Source: Gemmatimonadota bacterium
Lineage (GTDB): Bacteria > Gemmatimonadota > Gemmatimonadetes > Longimicrobiales > Gaopeijiaceae
Length of the DNA stretch: 40,931 bases
Reading direction: 5' to 3'
Assembly (NCBI GenBank): GCA_002718595.1
Contig: PBFD01000004.1
Coordinates: forward strand, 73,339 to 114,269
The notes beneath the pieces were generated by a model, which saw nothing but the letters and a program-made list of their open reading frames with translations, was not told the origin of the DNA and ran no database searches. Both the position numbers and the translations under genes were made by a program. This document shows, in pieces, positions 14,480 through 23,130 of this stretch (its first letter is position 1; each line of letters begins with the position of its first letter).

Positions 14480-14494
14480 TGGCACAGCTGTTGC
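14480..14494 (+). promoter_or_regulatory. Sigma-54 (-24/-12) promoter upstream of hsp20
   Basis: TGGCAC (14480-14485), five bases, TTGC (14491-14494): the GG and GC doublets have the ten-base spacing required by RpoN, and every core position of TGGCAC-N5-TTGC is met. The start point would be about 14506, giving a leader of roughly 29 bases with AGGAGG in place before the ATG at 14535. Confidence 0.58.
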
Positions 14495-14534
14495 GTTACA
14501 TAGTGGTAGCCGAAACAACAAACTAGGAGGTAAT

Positions 14535-14990
14535 ATGGCTATCATGAAATATTCTTACAGGCGTCCCTTCTACTCGACCTGGGATCCCCTTACCGAAATT
14601 TCCAACAGAGTGTCTGGCTTATTTGAGGAGCCATTTTTCGAGTCGAGAAGCTCTGTCCAATGGAGTCCCAGGTTCAACTTGTCAGAAAGTGCCGATGATC
14701 TGAATCTAAGTGTGGAGCTTCCCGGGGTCAGCAAAGAAGACATTTGTATTGTGGTTGAAGACAATGTGCTGAAACTGACTGGTGAGAAAGGTAGCACAGG
14801 GAAGGCTGTTGAGGGTGACTCAGTGACCCACGTTCGCGAAAGAAATGTCGGTTCATTCACTAGGTCAGTCAGGCTGCCTAGAACGGTTGATTCTTCAAAG
14901 ATTAGTGCTGAGCTAAAGAATGGTGTCCTCGAAGTTAGACTACCTAAAGCTGCTGAGTCCAAGGGGAGACAAATTCCTATCAAGACCTGA
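14535..14990 (+). CDS. Small heat shock protein Hsp20 (alpha-crystallin family)
   Basis: A 151-residue cytoplasmic holdase chaperone. The N-terminal arm (1-45) contains the typical WDPLTEISNRVSGLFEE region; the alpha-crystallin domain (about 46-140) shows LSVELPGVSKEDI, VLKLTGEK, ERNVGSFTRSVRLP and the A-x-x-x-NGVLEVRLPK signature. It ends with an IPIKT tail carrying the I-x-I oligomerisation motif. AGGAGG lies four bases before the ATG. A sigma-54-like promoter precedes it. It stands alone on the plus strand and is probably induced by heat or envelope stress. Confidence 0.96.
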   Translation: MAIMKYSYRRPFYSTWDPLTEISNRVSGLFEEPFFESRSSVQWSPRFNLSESADDLNLSVELPGVSKEDICIVVEDNVLKLTGEKGSTGKAVEGDSVTHVRERNVGSFTRSVRLPRTVDSSKISAELKNGVLEVRLPKAAESKGRQIPIKT

Positions 14991-15042
14991 TTATTGGTCA
15001 AAAAGACTGGGAAAATGGGAGGGAAGTCTCGATTTTATTGGA

Positions 15043-15060
15043 GTGGAGGCTTCTCTCCAC
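15043..15060. repeat. Small hairpin between hsp20 and amidase
   Basis: GTGGAG (15043-15048) and CTCCAC (15055-15060) form a six-base perfect stem with a six-base loop, about 50 bases after the hsp20 stop. No U-run follows on either strand, so it is at best a weak or Rho-assisted transcript end. Confidence 0.3.
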
Positions 15061-15170
15061 CCCCGAAACATTTGGTGGCCTTCGGTAGAGACTCGACTTA
15101 TGTTGGATCTCTTGCTAGGGTGACCAACAGGGTGGCCCGAATCGTTCGGCTCTGAAAGGAAGGTTTTCTA

Positions 15171-16838
15171 ATGCTCAGCAAAGACCGTCACATTCCATCT
15201 CTCGTTTTACTAATGAGTTTATATGCTATTGCGGGTTGTGCTCCTGGAGGGAGCTCAGAGCAGTTCGATGTCGTCGAAGCGACTATTCCTCAAATGCAGC
15301 AGGCAATGGAGGAAGGACGTATAACTTCCCGCGATTTAGTTGAAGCTCATTTAGTTCGGATCGCCATGTACGAGGAAGTGGTCAATGCTACGATTGCAGT
15401 TAACCCGAGTGCACTTGAAGACGCTGACCGGCTGGACCAAGAGCGTGCCGAGGGTACTGTCCGTGGACCACTGCATGGAATCCCAATCGCTCTCAAAGAC
15501 AACGTACATACAATGGACGTAGCTACCACTGGTGGAGCTATGGCCTTCCAGGATTATATCCCTCCATATGAAGCGACTTTGACGGAGAATTTGAGAGAAG
15601 CTGGCGCAGTCATTCTGGCCAAGACAGTCATGACTGAGTTGGCTAATTTTACTGCAGCGGGAATGCCAGGGAATTATAGTGCTGTGGGGGGCTATGGTCT
15701 GAATCCATATGATCCTCGTCGAGATCCTAGAGAAGGGAGGAACGACGGCCGGCCAGTTATGGGAGTTGGAGGTTCAAGCTCGGGAATAGGTACAGCCATG
15801 AGTTTCTGGGCTGCAAATGTGGGAACGGAGACTTCAGGTTCGATTCTGTCACCTTCAAATTCTAACATGTTGGCCGGTATCAAACCTACTATTGGGAGAA
15901 TCAGTCGTTACGGGATCATTCCCATTACTGCGGATCAGGATACCGCTGGTCCAATGGCTCGGACGGTTACGGATGCAGCAATTTTCTTTGGAGCCCTGGA
16001 AGGTGCCGCTCCAGACCCCAACGATCCCGCCACAAACCGTTGTGAAGCCCCTCTAAACAGAGACTACACTGCCTTCCTTAATGCCGACGGATTGCAAGGA
16101 GCCCGAATCGGTATTCCAAGAGCTGCCTACTACGACTCTATACTTGTGCCAGGTACTGATCGCTACCAGAACCGAATGAGTGATGAAGGCAGGGCTGTCA
16201 TGGCTGAAGTGATACAGATTTTGGAGGCTCAGGGAGCGATTATTGTCGATCCAGCTAATATTCCAAGTGTGGTAGATCCAGATCCATCGACAAGTCTTTT
16301 GACGAACAGTGGTAGTAGTGTTTTGAACTACGGGATGAAAAGGGATTTCAATTTGTGGCTCGCCAGTTTAGGAGGTACTGCTCGGGTAAACACACTCACA
16401 GAACTTCGAGAATGGAACCTCGACAACAGGAGTTCTGGAGCTATCAAATATGATCAAGCCCGGCTAGATGGGTCAGACGAAATTGATCTCGAAGCTGATA
16501 GGGCCACTTACGAGGCTGACAGGGCACGAGACCTCGAATTGAATGGCGAAAAAGGAATCGACCAGGCTATGGAAGAAAATCAATTGGATGCGCTTCTCTT
16601 TCCAGCGTCCAGTGGGGCAGGAATCGCAGCGAAGCCAGGGTATCCAACGGTGATAGTTCCGTTCGCTTTTGTCATGGATAATACTGGCCCCGATTTTCCA
16701 GAGGGTTTTGAGCCCAAGCCACGGCCATTCGGAGTCAGTTTTACGGGTTCGGCTTGTTCAGAACCTCGTCTCATTGAGTTGGCATTTGCATTCGAACAGG
16801 CAACAAAAAGGCGAATTGCACCTCCAGGAATGAATTAA
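15171..16838 (+). CDS. Exported amidase-signature (GatA/FAAH family) hydrolase, lipoprotein
   Basis: A 555-residue protein with a lipoprotein signal ending AIAGC (Cys23). The amidase signature triad is visible: Lys109 in GIPIALKDN, cis-Ser203 in GVGGSSSGIG and nucleophile Ser224 in GTETSGSI. The loop before the Ser motif (about residues 178-197, DPRRDPREGRNDGRP) is longer and more charged than the usual NPWDPSRTPGGSSGG. Such exported enzymes hydrolyse amides of carboxylic acids, peptides or fatty acids; the substrate is unknown. The C-terminal third contains GYPTVIVPFAFV, as in the family. AGGAAGG lies seven bases before the ATG. Confidence 0.93.
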   Translation: MLSKDRHIPSLVLLMSLYAIAGCAPGGSSEQFDVVEATIPQMQQAMEEGRITSRDLVEAHLVRIAMYEEVVNATIAVNPSALEDADRLDQERAEGTVRGPLHGIPIALKDNVHTMDVATTGGAMAFQDYIPPYEATLTENLREAGAVILAKTVMTELANFTAAGMPGNYSAVGGYGLNPYDPRRDPREGRNDGRPVMGVGGSSSGIGTAMSFWAANVGTETSGSILSPSNSNMLAGIKPTIGRISRYGIIPITADQDTAGPMARTVTDAAIFFGALEGAAPDPNDPATNRCEAPLNRDYTAFLNADGLQGARIGIPRAAYYDSILVPGTDRYQNRMSDEGRAVMAEVIQILEAQGAIIVDPANIPSVVDPDPSTSLLTNSGSSVLNYGMKRDFNLWLASLGGTARVNTLTELREWNLDNRSSGAIKYDQARLDGSDEIDLEADRATYEADRARDLELNGEKGIDQAMEENQLDALLFPASSGAGIAAKPGYPTVIVPFAFVMDNTGPDFPEGFEPKPRPFGVSFTGSACSEPRLIELAFAFEQATKRRIAPPGMN

Positions 16839-16862
16839 TCTGATCCTAGGGAAACTGTTGAA

Positions 16863-16886
16863 AACATTGACCTTTCAGTCAATGTT
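16863..16886. repeat. Perfect 9-bp hairpin downstream of the amidase gene
   Basis: AACATTGAC (16863-16871), loop CTTTCA, GTCAATGTT (16878-16886). The stem is perfect but no run of T follows on the plus strand; it starts 25 bases after the amidase stop. It may stabilise the mRNA 3' end or be an operator for the downstream gene at 16985. Confidence 0.42.
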
Positions 16887-16984
16887 GCACTGCTATTAGC
16901 CTACTATATGTTGCGCATTTATCTAAAACACCCCCTATTTATAGTGTTGTTATATCCTAAGTTTCTTTAGCTTGGAGGTATTCT

Positions 16985-17308
16985 ATGGGTTCGTTATTGA
17001 GTAACAGGAACGTCGTGGCCGTGGCATTTGTACTGTCGTTTGTAGCTCATTTTGGCGTTTCCTTTCCTTATATGGGCTTGGTCATGGTACTCCTCGGTGC
17101 AGTAGGTGGTTTTAATGCTGGCCCGAATGATCAGACTCGTCTATTCCTCACAGCCCTCGTTTTGAACTATATGGGTGACGCATTCGATGCTGTCCCAGTA
17201 CTTGGCCCCGTAGTCACAGGTACGAATGAAGGGCTTGCAACAGTTACCGCTGCTGCTGCAGTGATGATTGTTATGATGAACATCAAGAACAGAGTGATGG
17301 GGGGATAA
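16985..17308 (+). CDS. Small multi-helix membrane protein, unknown
   Basis: A 107-residue hydrophobic protein with about four membrane segments (residues 8-24, 28-43, 52-66, 83-100) joined by short loops, one containing GGFNAGPNDQTR and one DAFDAVPVLG. A GGAGG site lies six bases before the ATG. It resembles the three tandem proteins at 5870-7045 in size and topology but lacks their YTG and VRI motifs, so common ancestry cannot be claimed from reading alone. The family is not recognised. Confidence 0.6.
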   Translation: MGSLLSNRNVVAVAFVLSFVAHFGVSFPYMGLVMVLLGAVGGFNAGPNDQTRLFLTALVLNYMGDAFDAVPVLGPVVTGTNEGLATVTAAAAVMIVMMNIKNRVMGG

Positions 17309-17535
17309 GCTACCCGACTTAGGATCCTTTGTAGCAGTACAATCGAAAGATTCAAAGTTTATATAGAAGGCTCGGGATTTTCTTCGGGGGCGCTTGTAGT
17401 CTCTGGAGGGAGTCGTGGGCCTTCTGTGATATATGTCAACACTGGAATTGTCCACTTGACCTTCCGATGACAAAGGTGAGACTAAGGCCTAAAGTCCCTG
17501 GGATTATTGTTATTGTCGATTTCAACGAAAGTTTC

Positions 17536-18363
17536 ATGAAACATATCTGGGCTTCAATCCTTACAATTCTTGCAGTGACCCCGGTTGTTTCTTTGGCTCA
17601 GAAACCGTTGGTTACCGATCGTCCAGATTTTGTAGAATCGAGTTCAACCGTTGATCCTGGGGGATTGCAAATAGAAGCCTCTTGGGCCTTTGACAGAACA
17701 GAAGTCCAACAGGGGAATCTAGAAAACTGGAGTACGCCAATTCTCTTAAGGTTTGGAGTTTTCCCGGAAATAGAAGCAAGGCTAGAGTCAGATTGGTACA
17801 CGAGAACAAACGATGGTTTACGTACCAATACGTCATCCAAAGGAGGTGTTTCCGACCTATCTCTGGGGATCAAATGGGCATTCTCCGAGGGAGAGGAGGA
17901 GATTGGGATGCCTGCTATGGCTGCGTTGGTGCACGCTGATCTCCCAACTGGATCACAGGTATTCAAGGGGAGTGGGGCTAGACCTTCCCTGCGCGTGGCA
18001 GCGGAATGGAGCTTACGTATGCCCTGGGAAGATCCAGCCACTACCGAAAGAGATTGGGGCGTGGGAGTCATGCCTGGAGTGATGATCGATAGAAACGAAC
18101 GGGATAAATCTTACTCTTCTGGAATCTTGGGTTTTGTAATCAGCAAGGGCATAATAGTACCTGAACTTAGAGTCTTCAGTGAAATCGCTTTTGAACAGAT
18201 CAGTTCAGTCCAAAATGGAGGTAACTTGGGGTTCTTCCAAACAGGTGGAACTTATCTGTTAAATCGAAGTTGGCAGTTGGATGTGGCTTTTAGTTTTGGG
18301 ATTACTGAAAATGCAATTGGCTCAGGAATGACTATGGGTCTTTCGGGGTTCTTGTTGGACTAG
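17536..18363 (+). CDS. Outer-membrane beta-barrel of the phenol MetA/transporter-like type
   Basis: A 275-residue protein with a Sec signal (MKHIWASILTILAVTPVVSLAQ). The mature part starts with KPLVTDRPDFVESSSTV, the usual opening of the 'MetA-pathway of phenol degradation' (PF13557-like) barrel family, and continues with alternating strands such as LRFGVFPEIEARLESDWYT, SLGIKWAF and ATTERDWGVGVMPGVM, with the final strand ending in a hydrophobic residue then Asp. It probably forms a passive outer-membrane channel or lies at the cell surface. The start is ATG at 17536, although its Shine-Dalgarno is poor; the in-frame ATG at 17467 would add 23 residues before the signal. Its stop shares CTAG with that of proA. 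Confidence 0.75.
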   Translation: MKHIWASILTILAVTPVVSLAQKPLVTDRPDFVESSSTVDPGGLQIEASWAFDRTEVQQGNLENWSTPILLRFGVFPEIEARLESDWYTRTNDGLRTNTSSKGGVSDLSLGIKWAFSEGEEEIGMPAMAALVHADLPTGSQVFKGSGARPSLRVAAEWSLRMPWEDPATTERDWGVGVMPGVMIDRNERDKSYSSGILGFVISKGIIVPELRVFSEIAFEQISSVQNGGNLGFFQTGGTYLLNRSWQLDVAFSFGITENAIGSGMTMGLSGFLLD

Positions 18364-19634
18364 GTACGAATATGATGTTCTCCATAAACGACAAACTTGC
18401 GAGTCGTGAGATCTTTGGCTCCCATCGGCCCGAAGGCATGTAATTTTGAAGTAGAAATTCCTATTTCTGCACCCAGGCCTAGTTCTCCACCGTCTGCGAA
18501 CCGTGTACTAGCGTTAACCAAAATTGTTGAAGACTGAACCGCGGATATGAATTTCGCTGCACTATCCTCATCTTCAGTCAGGATTGCTTCGGTATGAGAA
18601 GATCCGTAGTCGGCTATGTGGCTAATGGCATCTTCCAAGCTGGTTACTACTCTGATTGCCAGAGTAAGATCTAGATATTCTGCCTGCCAATCATCCTCTG
18701 TAGCTGGGGCGACGTCAAATTCTTCTAGTATTTTTTGGGTCTTCGTGCAGCCACGTATAGATACGCCTTCATCAGTGAGCTGAGATCCGATCTTAGGTAG
18801 AACGGTTTCTGCAACGTTAGAGTGCACCAAAAGAGTCTCCAGTGCGTTACAGACTCCTGGTCGCTGTACTTTCGCATTACTGATAATTTCCGGAACTCTT
18901 TCTATAGAAGCACTTTTGTCGACGAATATATGACACACTCCTTTATAGTGCTGAATGACTGGGATCCGGCTTTTTTCAGTAACTGCTCGAATAAGACTTT
19001 CTCCGCCTCTGGGGATTACAAGATCAATCCATTCTTCTTGCTGTAGCAGTGCATCCACCGCATCCCGATTAGGAGTTGTTATCAATTGGATAGCACTCTT
19101 AGGGAGCGAAGTCTTGGAGAGTCCCTCTCTCAAAGCTTCCGCTATTGCTTGATTAGAATGGAAAGCTTCGGATCCGCCCCGGAGGATGACTGCATTTCCC
19201 GCTCTTAAGCAAAGAGCCGCCGCATCCGAAGTGACATTGGGACGGCTTTCATAAATCATAGCTATGACACCAAGCGGTATCCTCATGCGTCCTACTTCGA
19301 GGCCGTTCGGTCGCACTTGTTTGTCTTCTATGGAATCCAATGGATCGGGCTGTTCTGAAACTTCTGTGACTGCCGACGCTATTTTTTCTATGCCATCTTT
19401 TCCTAAATCTAACCTGTTCAGCATGGCTCCAGATATTCCGTTTTCTTCCGCTGCTTTCAGGTCAATTGAGTTTGCCTTAATGATTGACTCTTGTTGGTTA
19501 AGCAATTCCCTGGCCATGGCCCTTAGGGAGGCACTTCTCTCCTCTGCAGAGGATCTCACCAGCAACCTAGCCGCGCGCCTAGCTTCTTGGGCTACTTTAG
19601 CGATCATTTCTGCGATTTCTTTGCTATGGTTCAA
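18360..19634 (-). CDS. proA: Gamma-glutamyl phosphate reductase ProA
   Basis: A 424-residue cytoplasmic enzyme for the second step of proline synthesis, reducing glutamyl-5-phosphate to glutamate-5-semialdehyde with NADPH. Family motifs are clear: PLGVIAMIYESRPNVTSDAAALCLRAGNAVILRGG split across two strands, the catalytic Cys262 in RPGVCNALETLLVH, and the C-terminal GAEIGISTSKLHAFGPMGAKDLT. The start is a TTG at 19634 that overlaps the proB stop in TTGA, preceded by a purine-rich AGGAAGGGA site; an in-frame ATG at 19667 would overlap proB by 37 bases. The proB-proA order and coupling fit balanced synthesis of the unstable intermediate. Confidence 0.95.
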   Translation of the reverse strand: MNHSKEIAEMIAKVAQEARRAARLLVRSSAEERSASLRAMARELLNQQESIIKANSIDLKAAEENGISGAMLNRLDLGKDGIEKIASAVTEVSEQPDPLDSIEDKQVRPNGLEVGRMRIPLGVIAMIYESRPNVTSDAAALCLRAGNAVILRGGSEAFHSNQAIAEALREGLSKTSLPKSAIQLITTPNRDAVDALLQQEEWIDLVIPRGGESLIRAVTEKSRIPVIQHYKGVCHIFVDKSASIERVPEIISNAKVQRPGVCNALETLLVHSNVAETVLPKIGSQLTDEGVSIRGCTKTQKILEEFDVAPATEDDWQAEYLDLTLAIRVVTSLEDAISHIADYGSSHTEAILTEDEDSAAKFISAVQSSTILVNASTRFADGGELGLGAEIGISTSKLHAFGPMGAKDLTTRKFVVYGEHHIRT

Positions 19635-20806
19635 GGCTTCCCTTCCTCTCCTGCCAGCACAGCCCAATCTGGACGCATTACTACGTGGCCTTTTTGGTGT
19701 CCTAGGGTTGTTTTTACTTCATCTGTGTGCATACCTAAAATACGGATCATTTCTCGATCATCAAATCGCACTATTCCTCGAGCCTGTTCAGTTCCTGCCT
19801 TATCCAGGACGCCGATCAGGTCACCTCGTCGGAAGTGTCCTTTCACATTAACCACCCCACTCGGTAATAAGTTAGCCCTTTTCTTGATAGCTCTGACTGC
19901 ACCGTCGTCAATTACTATGAATCCAGTCAAACCTTTTTGAACTGCCATCCAATGCCTGCGCGCTCTGAGAGGGTTTTTATTTGCTGCTATAAATGTTCCA
20001 GCTGGCTTTCCTCGGACTACCGCAGCTAGGACTTCTGGATCGCTCCCCGAAGCTATCACAGTTGGTATGCCGTAACGGCCAGCTCTTTCTGCCGCCTCCA
20101 ATTTTGTTGGCATTCCTCCCCTCGCACCTGGCGCGGTTTTTCCGAAGACGAGCTTACGTAATTCTTCTGCATTTTCAGCAGTAGGGATTACCTTGGTGCC
20201 ACCTTCTTCGTCCGGTTTACCGTCGAGTACTCCAGGCACATCAGTCAACAGTGCAAGTAGATCTGCATTTACTAAGGCAGCGGCCATGGCAGCAAGATTG
20301 TCGTTATCTCCCACCACCGTTTTATCGTCTGTCACTGTGTCGTTCTCGTTGATGATAGGAATGATTCCGACTTGGATTAGTTTTTCCAAAACATTTCTTG
20401 CGGAGACGTAGCGTTTTCGGTTTGTGAAACAGTCATTTGTCAGCAGAATCTGTGCTACTTCTAAGTTTACCTGACGAAAAGCATTGCCCCATAGACCTAT
20501 CAGGTGTCCTTGGCCAACTGCGGCGGCGGCTTTACGGTCTTCCGCTCTCGTGGGAGGAGTAGTATGGCCTATACTTTTAAAGCCAGCTGCTACACTTCCA
20601 CTGGAGACGATGATCATATCGGTACTAGGCTCAGAAGCTACTTTTTGGGCTATCATTTCCAGGTAGGAATAATCGATCTCATTATTCCCTCCAGTTAGGA
20701 GGCTGCTCCCTAGCTTCAGAACGACCCGCTGCTTTTTCTGAGCAAAATCTTCTGACGTGATGTGCTTGGAGTCAGACTCTAATTGCCCGTGAGAATATTT
20801 ATGCAT
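19631..20806 (-). CDS. proB: Glutamate 5-kinase ProB with PUA domain
   Basis: A 391-residue first enzyme of proline synthesis, phosphorylating glutamate. The amino-acid-kinase domain (about 25-280) shows VVLKLGSSLLTGGN, IIVSSGSVAAG, PIINENDTV and GDNDNLAA, and GGMPTKLEAAERAG for the late motif. A PUA domain follows near the C-terminus (LLPSGVVNVKGHFRRGDLIGV). The start is uncertain: ATG at 20806 and GTG at 20824 both lack a Shine-Dalgarno, and about 25 extra residues precede the conserved kinase core. It lies 81 bases from the PLP enzyme gene on the same strand and may be in the same unit. Confidence 0.94.
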   Translation of the reverse strand: MHKYSHGQLESDSKHITSEDFAQKKQRVVLKLGSSLLTGGNNEIDYSYLEMIAQKVASEPSTDMIIVSSGSVAAGFKSIGHTTPPTRAEDRKAAAAVGQGHLIGLWGNAFRQVNLEVAQILLTNDCFTNRKRYVSARNVLEKLIQVGIIPIINENDTVTDDKTVVGDNDNLAAMAAALVNADLLALLTDVPGVLDGKPDEEGGTKVIPTAENAEELRKLVFGKTAPGARGGMPTKLEAAERAGRYGIPTVIASGSDPEVLAAVVRGKPAGTFIAANKNPLRARRHWMAVQKGLTGFIVIDDGAVRAIKKRANLLPSGVVNVKGHFRRGDLIGVLDKAGTEQARGIVRFDDREMIRILGMHTDEVKTTLGHQKGHVVMRPDWAVLAGEEGKP

Positions 20807-20887
20807 AAATAATGAATAAAACACCGCTAAATAAAATACTAGTGTCTTGTTTTAAGGAACTCGATTTCTAGGATCACTGTATTGAAC

Positions 20888-22102
20888 TTAGGAATTGACA
20901 AATGTTTTTGTAGACTCAAGTGCGTTATCCATATCGTCCCATAGGTCTTCAACGTCTTCAATGCCGACACTCATTCGAACAAAACCAGGGACGATACCTA
21001 GTTCATTACGGACCTCTTCTGGTACAAACATATGACTTGTGTTGAAGGGGCATTCGGCCAAGCTTTCCACTCCACCCAGACTCGTAGCTTCGAATATTAA
21101 TTCGAGGGATCGTAGATAATGCAGGGCTGCCTCATTACCACCTTTAACGACGTAAGATAACATGCCGTTTCCTTTTGGTATTATGCGCTGAGCTACCTGG
21201 TAGTCTGCATAGTCTGGTAACGAGCAATGGTTAACGCTTTCAATCATAGGGTGGACATTCAGTCTCTTGGCGAGCTCTGCAGCATTTTGGGTGTGGGCTG
21301 GCATGCGAACATGTAAGGTTTTGATACCTCTTTCCAGTAAGAAGCACATATTTGGATCTGCCGCGCCTCCCATAGTAATTTTCTTACTGAAAATTTCTGA
21401 AATAAGTTCTTTGTTGCCAACCACAAGTCCACCGATCAGGTCCGAATGGCCTCCTAGATATTTGGATCCAGAATGTATCACGAGATCGAACCCCATCGAG
21501 ATAGGGTTGCAGGCCCATGGACTAGCAAATGTGTTGTCACAGATTGCAATAAGGTTGTTTTTTTTCGCTATAGCAGCCATGGCTTCTAAGTCGCATACCT
21601 TAAGAACGGGATTGGTAATAGTTTCGACGTAGAGAATTTTTGTATTTGGCTTAATGGCAGCTGCATAAGAACTAGGGTCTCGAATATCAGCCATAGTAGC
21701 TTCTATTCCAAACCTAGGAAGGTCTTCAGTGATCAAGCCATAAGCTCCGCCATACATGTCTCCACACCCAACCATGTGGTCTCCTTTGGACAGAAGCGCC
21801 AGAAGGGTTGCACTGATAGCTGACATCCCACTGTCAAACATCTCTCCATCTTCAGCATTTTCCAAAGTTGCAACTCTTGCTGCAACGGCTTCGGAATTGA
21901 GACTGGAAACGCGACTGTAAAGAAGAGTATGTTGAGCTCCCTCTTCCCATCCGTCGTAGATATCATCTGTGAGCTGGTAGGTTGAACTGTTGAATATGGG
22001 AGTGACTACCGAACCTTCTATAATGTGGGTGCCATGCCAGACTGCTTTCGTTCCAAATCTACTATCCAAACATTTTTTTCTCATGGTTCCTATGCCCGAC
22101 AT
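20888..22102 (-). CDS. Trans-sulfuration PLP enzyme (cystathionine gamma-synthase/lyase or Met gamma-lyase type)
   Basis: A 404-residue Cys/Met-metabolism PLP-dependent fold I enzyme. The PLP lysine is K214 in IHSGSKYLGGHSDL, the cofactor aspartate D189 lies in AICDNTFASPW, and the ring-stacking Tyr and Gly-rich turn are in CGDMYGGAYGL. YSRVSSLNSEAV replaces the common YSR..NPT...LE motif that contacts the phosphate from the neighbouring subunit. From sequence alone it could be a synthase, a beta- or gamma-lyase or a methionine gamma-lyase. Translation may start at ATG 22102 or at ATG 22084, which has AGGA close by. No SAM riboswitch is evident upstream. Confidence 0.88.
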   Translation of the reverse strand: MSGIGTMRKKCLDSRFGTKAVWHGTHIIEGSVVTPIFNSSTYQLTDDIYDGWEEGAQHTLLYSRVSSLNSEAVAARVATLENAEDGEMFDSGMSAISATLLALLSKGDHMVGCGDMYGGAYGLITEDLPRFGIEATMADIRDPSSYAAAIKPNTKILYVETITNPVLKVCDLEAMAAIAKKNNLIAICDNTFASPWACNPISMGFDLVIHSGSKYLGGHSDLIGGLVVGNKELISEIFSKKITMGGAADPNMCFLLERGIKTLHVRMPAHTQNAAELAKRLNVHPMIESVNHCSLPDYADYQVAQRIIPKGNGMLSYVVKGGNEAALHYLRSLELIFEATSLGGVESLAECPFNTSHMFVPEEVRNELGIVPGFVRMSVGIEDVEDLWDDMDNALESTKTFVNS

Positions 22103-22358
22103 TGTGAAACAGTTGTAAGTGATGATGCAGTGGTGTGTTGGAAATTCAAAGCAACTGCTGGGAGTATTTTACATGATGAGGTCAGCTTTGCAAGAGTTAG
22201 AACTCAGGGTTCACCTTCGCGACGAGGTGGTGATAATAGTCAAGATATCAGACTCTTATAAAGGTGCTTTTTCTTAGCCTATCGGCTATGGTGAAGCCTG
22301 GGTCAGGGCAGTATTTTAGGTCTATGAACATATCATCTGTGACTATGGAGGTCCCTAA

Positions 22359-23075
22359 GTGAAACTCTCCCGCCGTGAAGCAATTCGAGTTTCAGGAGCA
22401 ACAGTGGCTGGTTTATCTATGGGAGTAGCTAATCCCATAGATGTGGTAGCGAAAACTCAGGCAATTCAGGAGTGGCCTGATCATTTGGTTGAAGGAGAAT
22501 TGCGCCAGAGAGCACATCTACCCCTTAACCCCGATGGTTCTGCTCCAGAGCATCCTCCCGAAAGTGCTGGAGACATAACTGGTACGATTTGGCGTTACAC
22601 TCAAGGTCAGGCTCCAGAGATTGAATACGATTTTCGTAAAATGGCCATCAGGTTGGATTCAAGAGGATTGGCGAAATTGGGTGGTACCCTGCGCTTCAGT
22701 GATTTGGAAGATTTGCCCCAAAACTCTTATACCACGTTGTTGCAGTGCGGTGCTCCGCAGCCCACTGGCATTGTTAAATGGACAGGGGTTCGCTTCAGTG
22801 ACTTCGCTGAAATGATTGGAGTCCAAGATCCCGCTCACTACTGCAGGATCATTTCCCACGACGGATACTGGATTGACGAAGAAATGCCCACTATGATGGA
22901 CCCTCAAGTGATGTTGGCATGGTTAATGAATGATGAGCCTATTCCGCCTATTAATGGCGCACCCCTTCGTTTGGTGATTCCATTCCGTTACGGAGCCCGG
23001 AGCATAAAGGCAGTTTCTGAAATTACTCTTGGATCGCCAGGTTTACCGATGAGGGAACCGCCGACCCGAGGATGA
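22359..23075 (+). CDS. Tat-exported molybdopterin oxidoreductase (sulfite oxidase fold)
   Basis: A 238-residue protein starting at a GTG with GGAGG seven bases upstream. The N-terminus has a twin-arginine signal (LSRREAIRVSG, R5-R6), so folded cofactor-loaded protein is exported. The remainder is an oxidoreductase molybdopterin-binding (SUOX-type) domain: Cys130 in TTLLQCGAPQPTG is the likely Mo ligand, followed by VKWTGVRFSDF, the SHDGYW segment, MLAWLMNDEPIPPINGAPLRLVIPFRYGARSIKAV. No haem or membrane partner gene lies next to it, so its electron acceptor may be a cytochrome such as those elsewhere in this window. The substrate is unknown. Confidence 0.9.
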   Translation: MKLSRREAIRVSGATVAGLSMGVANPIDVVAKTQAIQEWPDHLVEGELRQRAHLPLNPDGSAPEHPPESAGDITGTIWRYTQGQAPEIEYDFRKMAIRLDSRGLAKLGGTLRFSDLEDLPQNSYTTLLQCGAPQPTGIVKWTGVRFSDFAEMIGVQDPAHYCRIISHDGYWIDEEMPTMMDPQVMLAWLMNDEPIPPINGAPLRLVIPFRYGARSIKAVSEITLGSPGLPMREPPTRG

Positions 23076-23130
23076 GCGAATTGTCAATCGAAGCTTTCAC
23101 ACAAGATCAATGGACTTCTGGAGGTTAATA

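Noticed and set aside
16985-17308. Fourth member of the tandem membrane-protein family
   Set aside because: Similar size and topology but no YTG, TA.T or VRI...DV motifs, so homology cannot be supported by eye.
22103-22358. Possible SAM riboswitch upstream of the trans-sulfuration enzyme
   Set aside because: Only a short CACCT...AGGTG hairpin is seen; the conserved SAM-I or SAM-II core elements are not recognisable on either strand.
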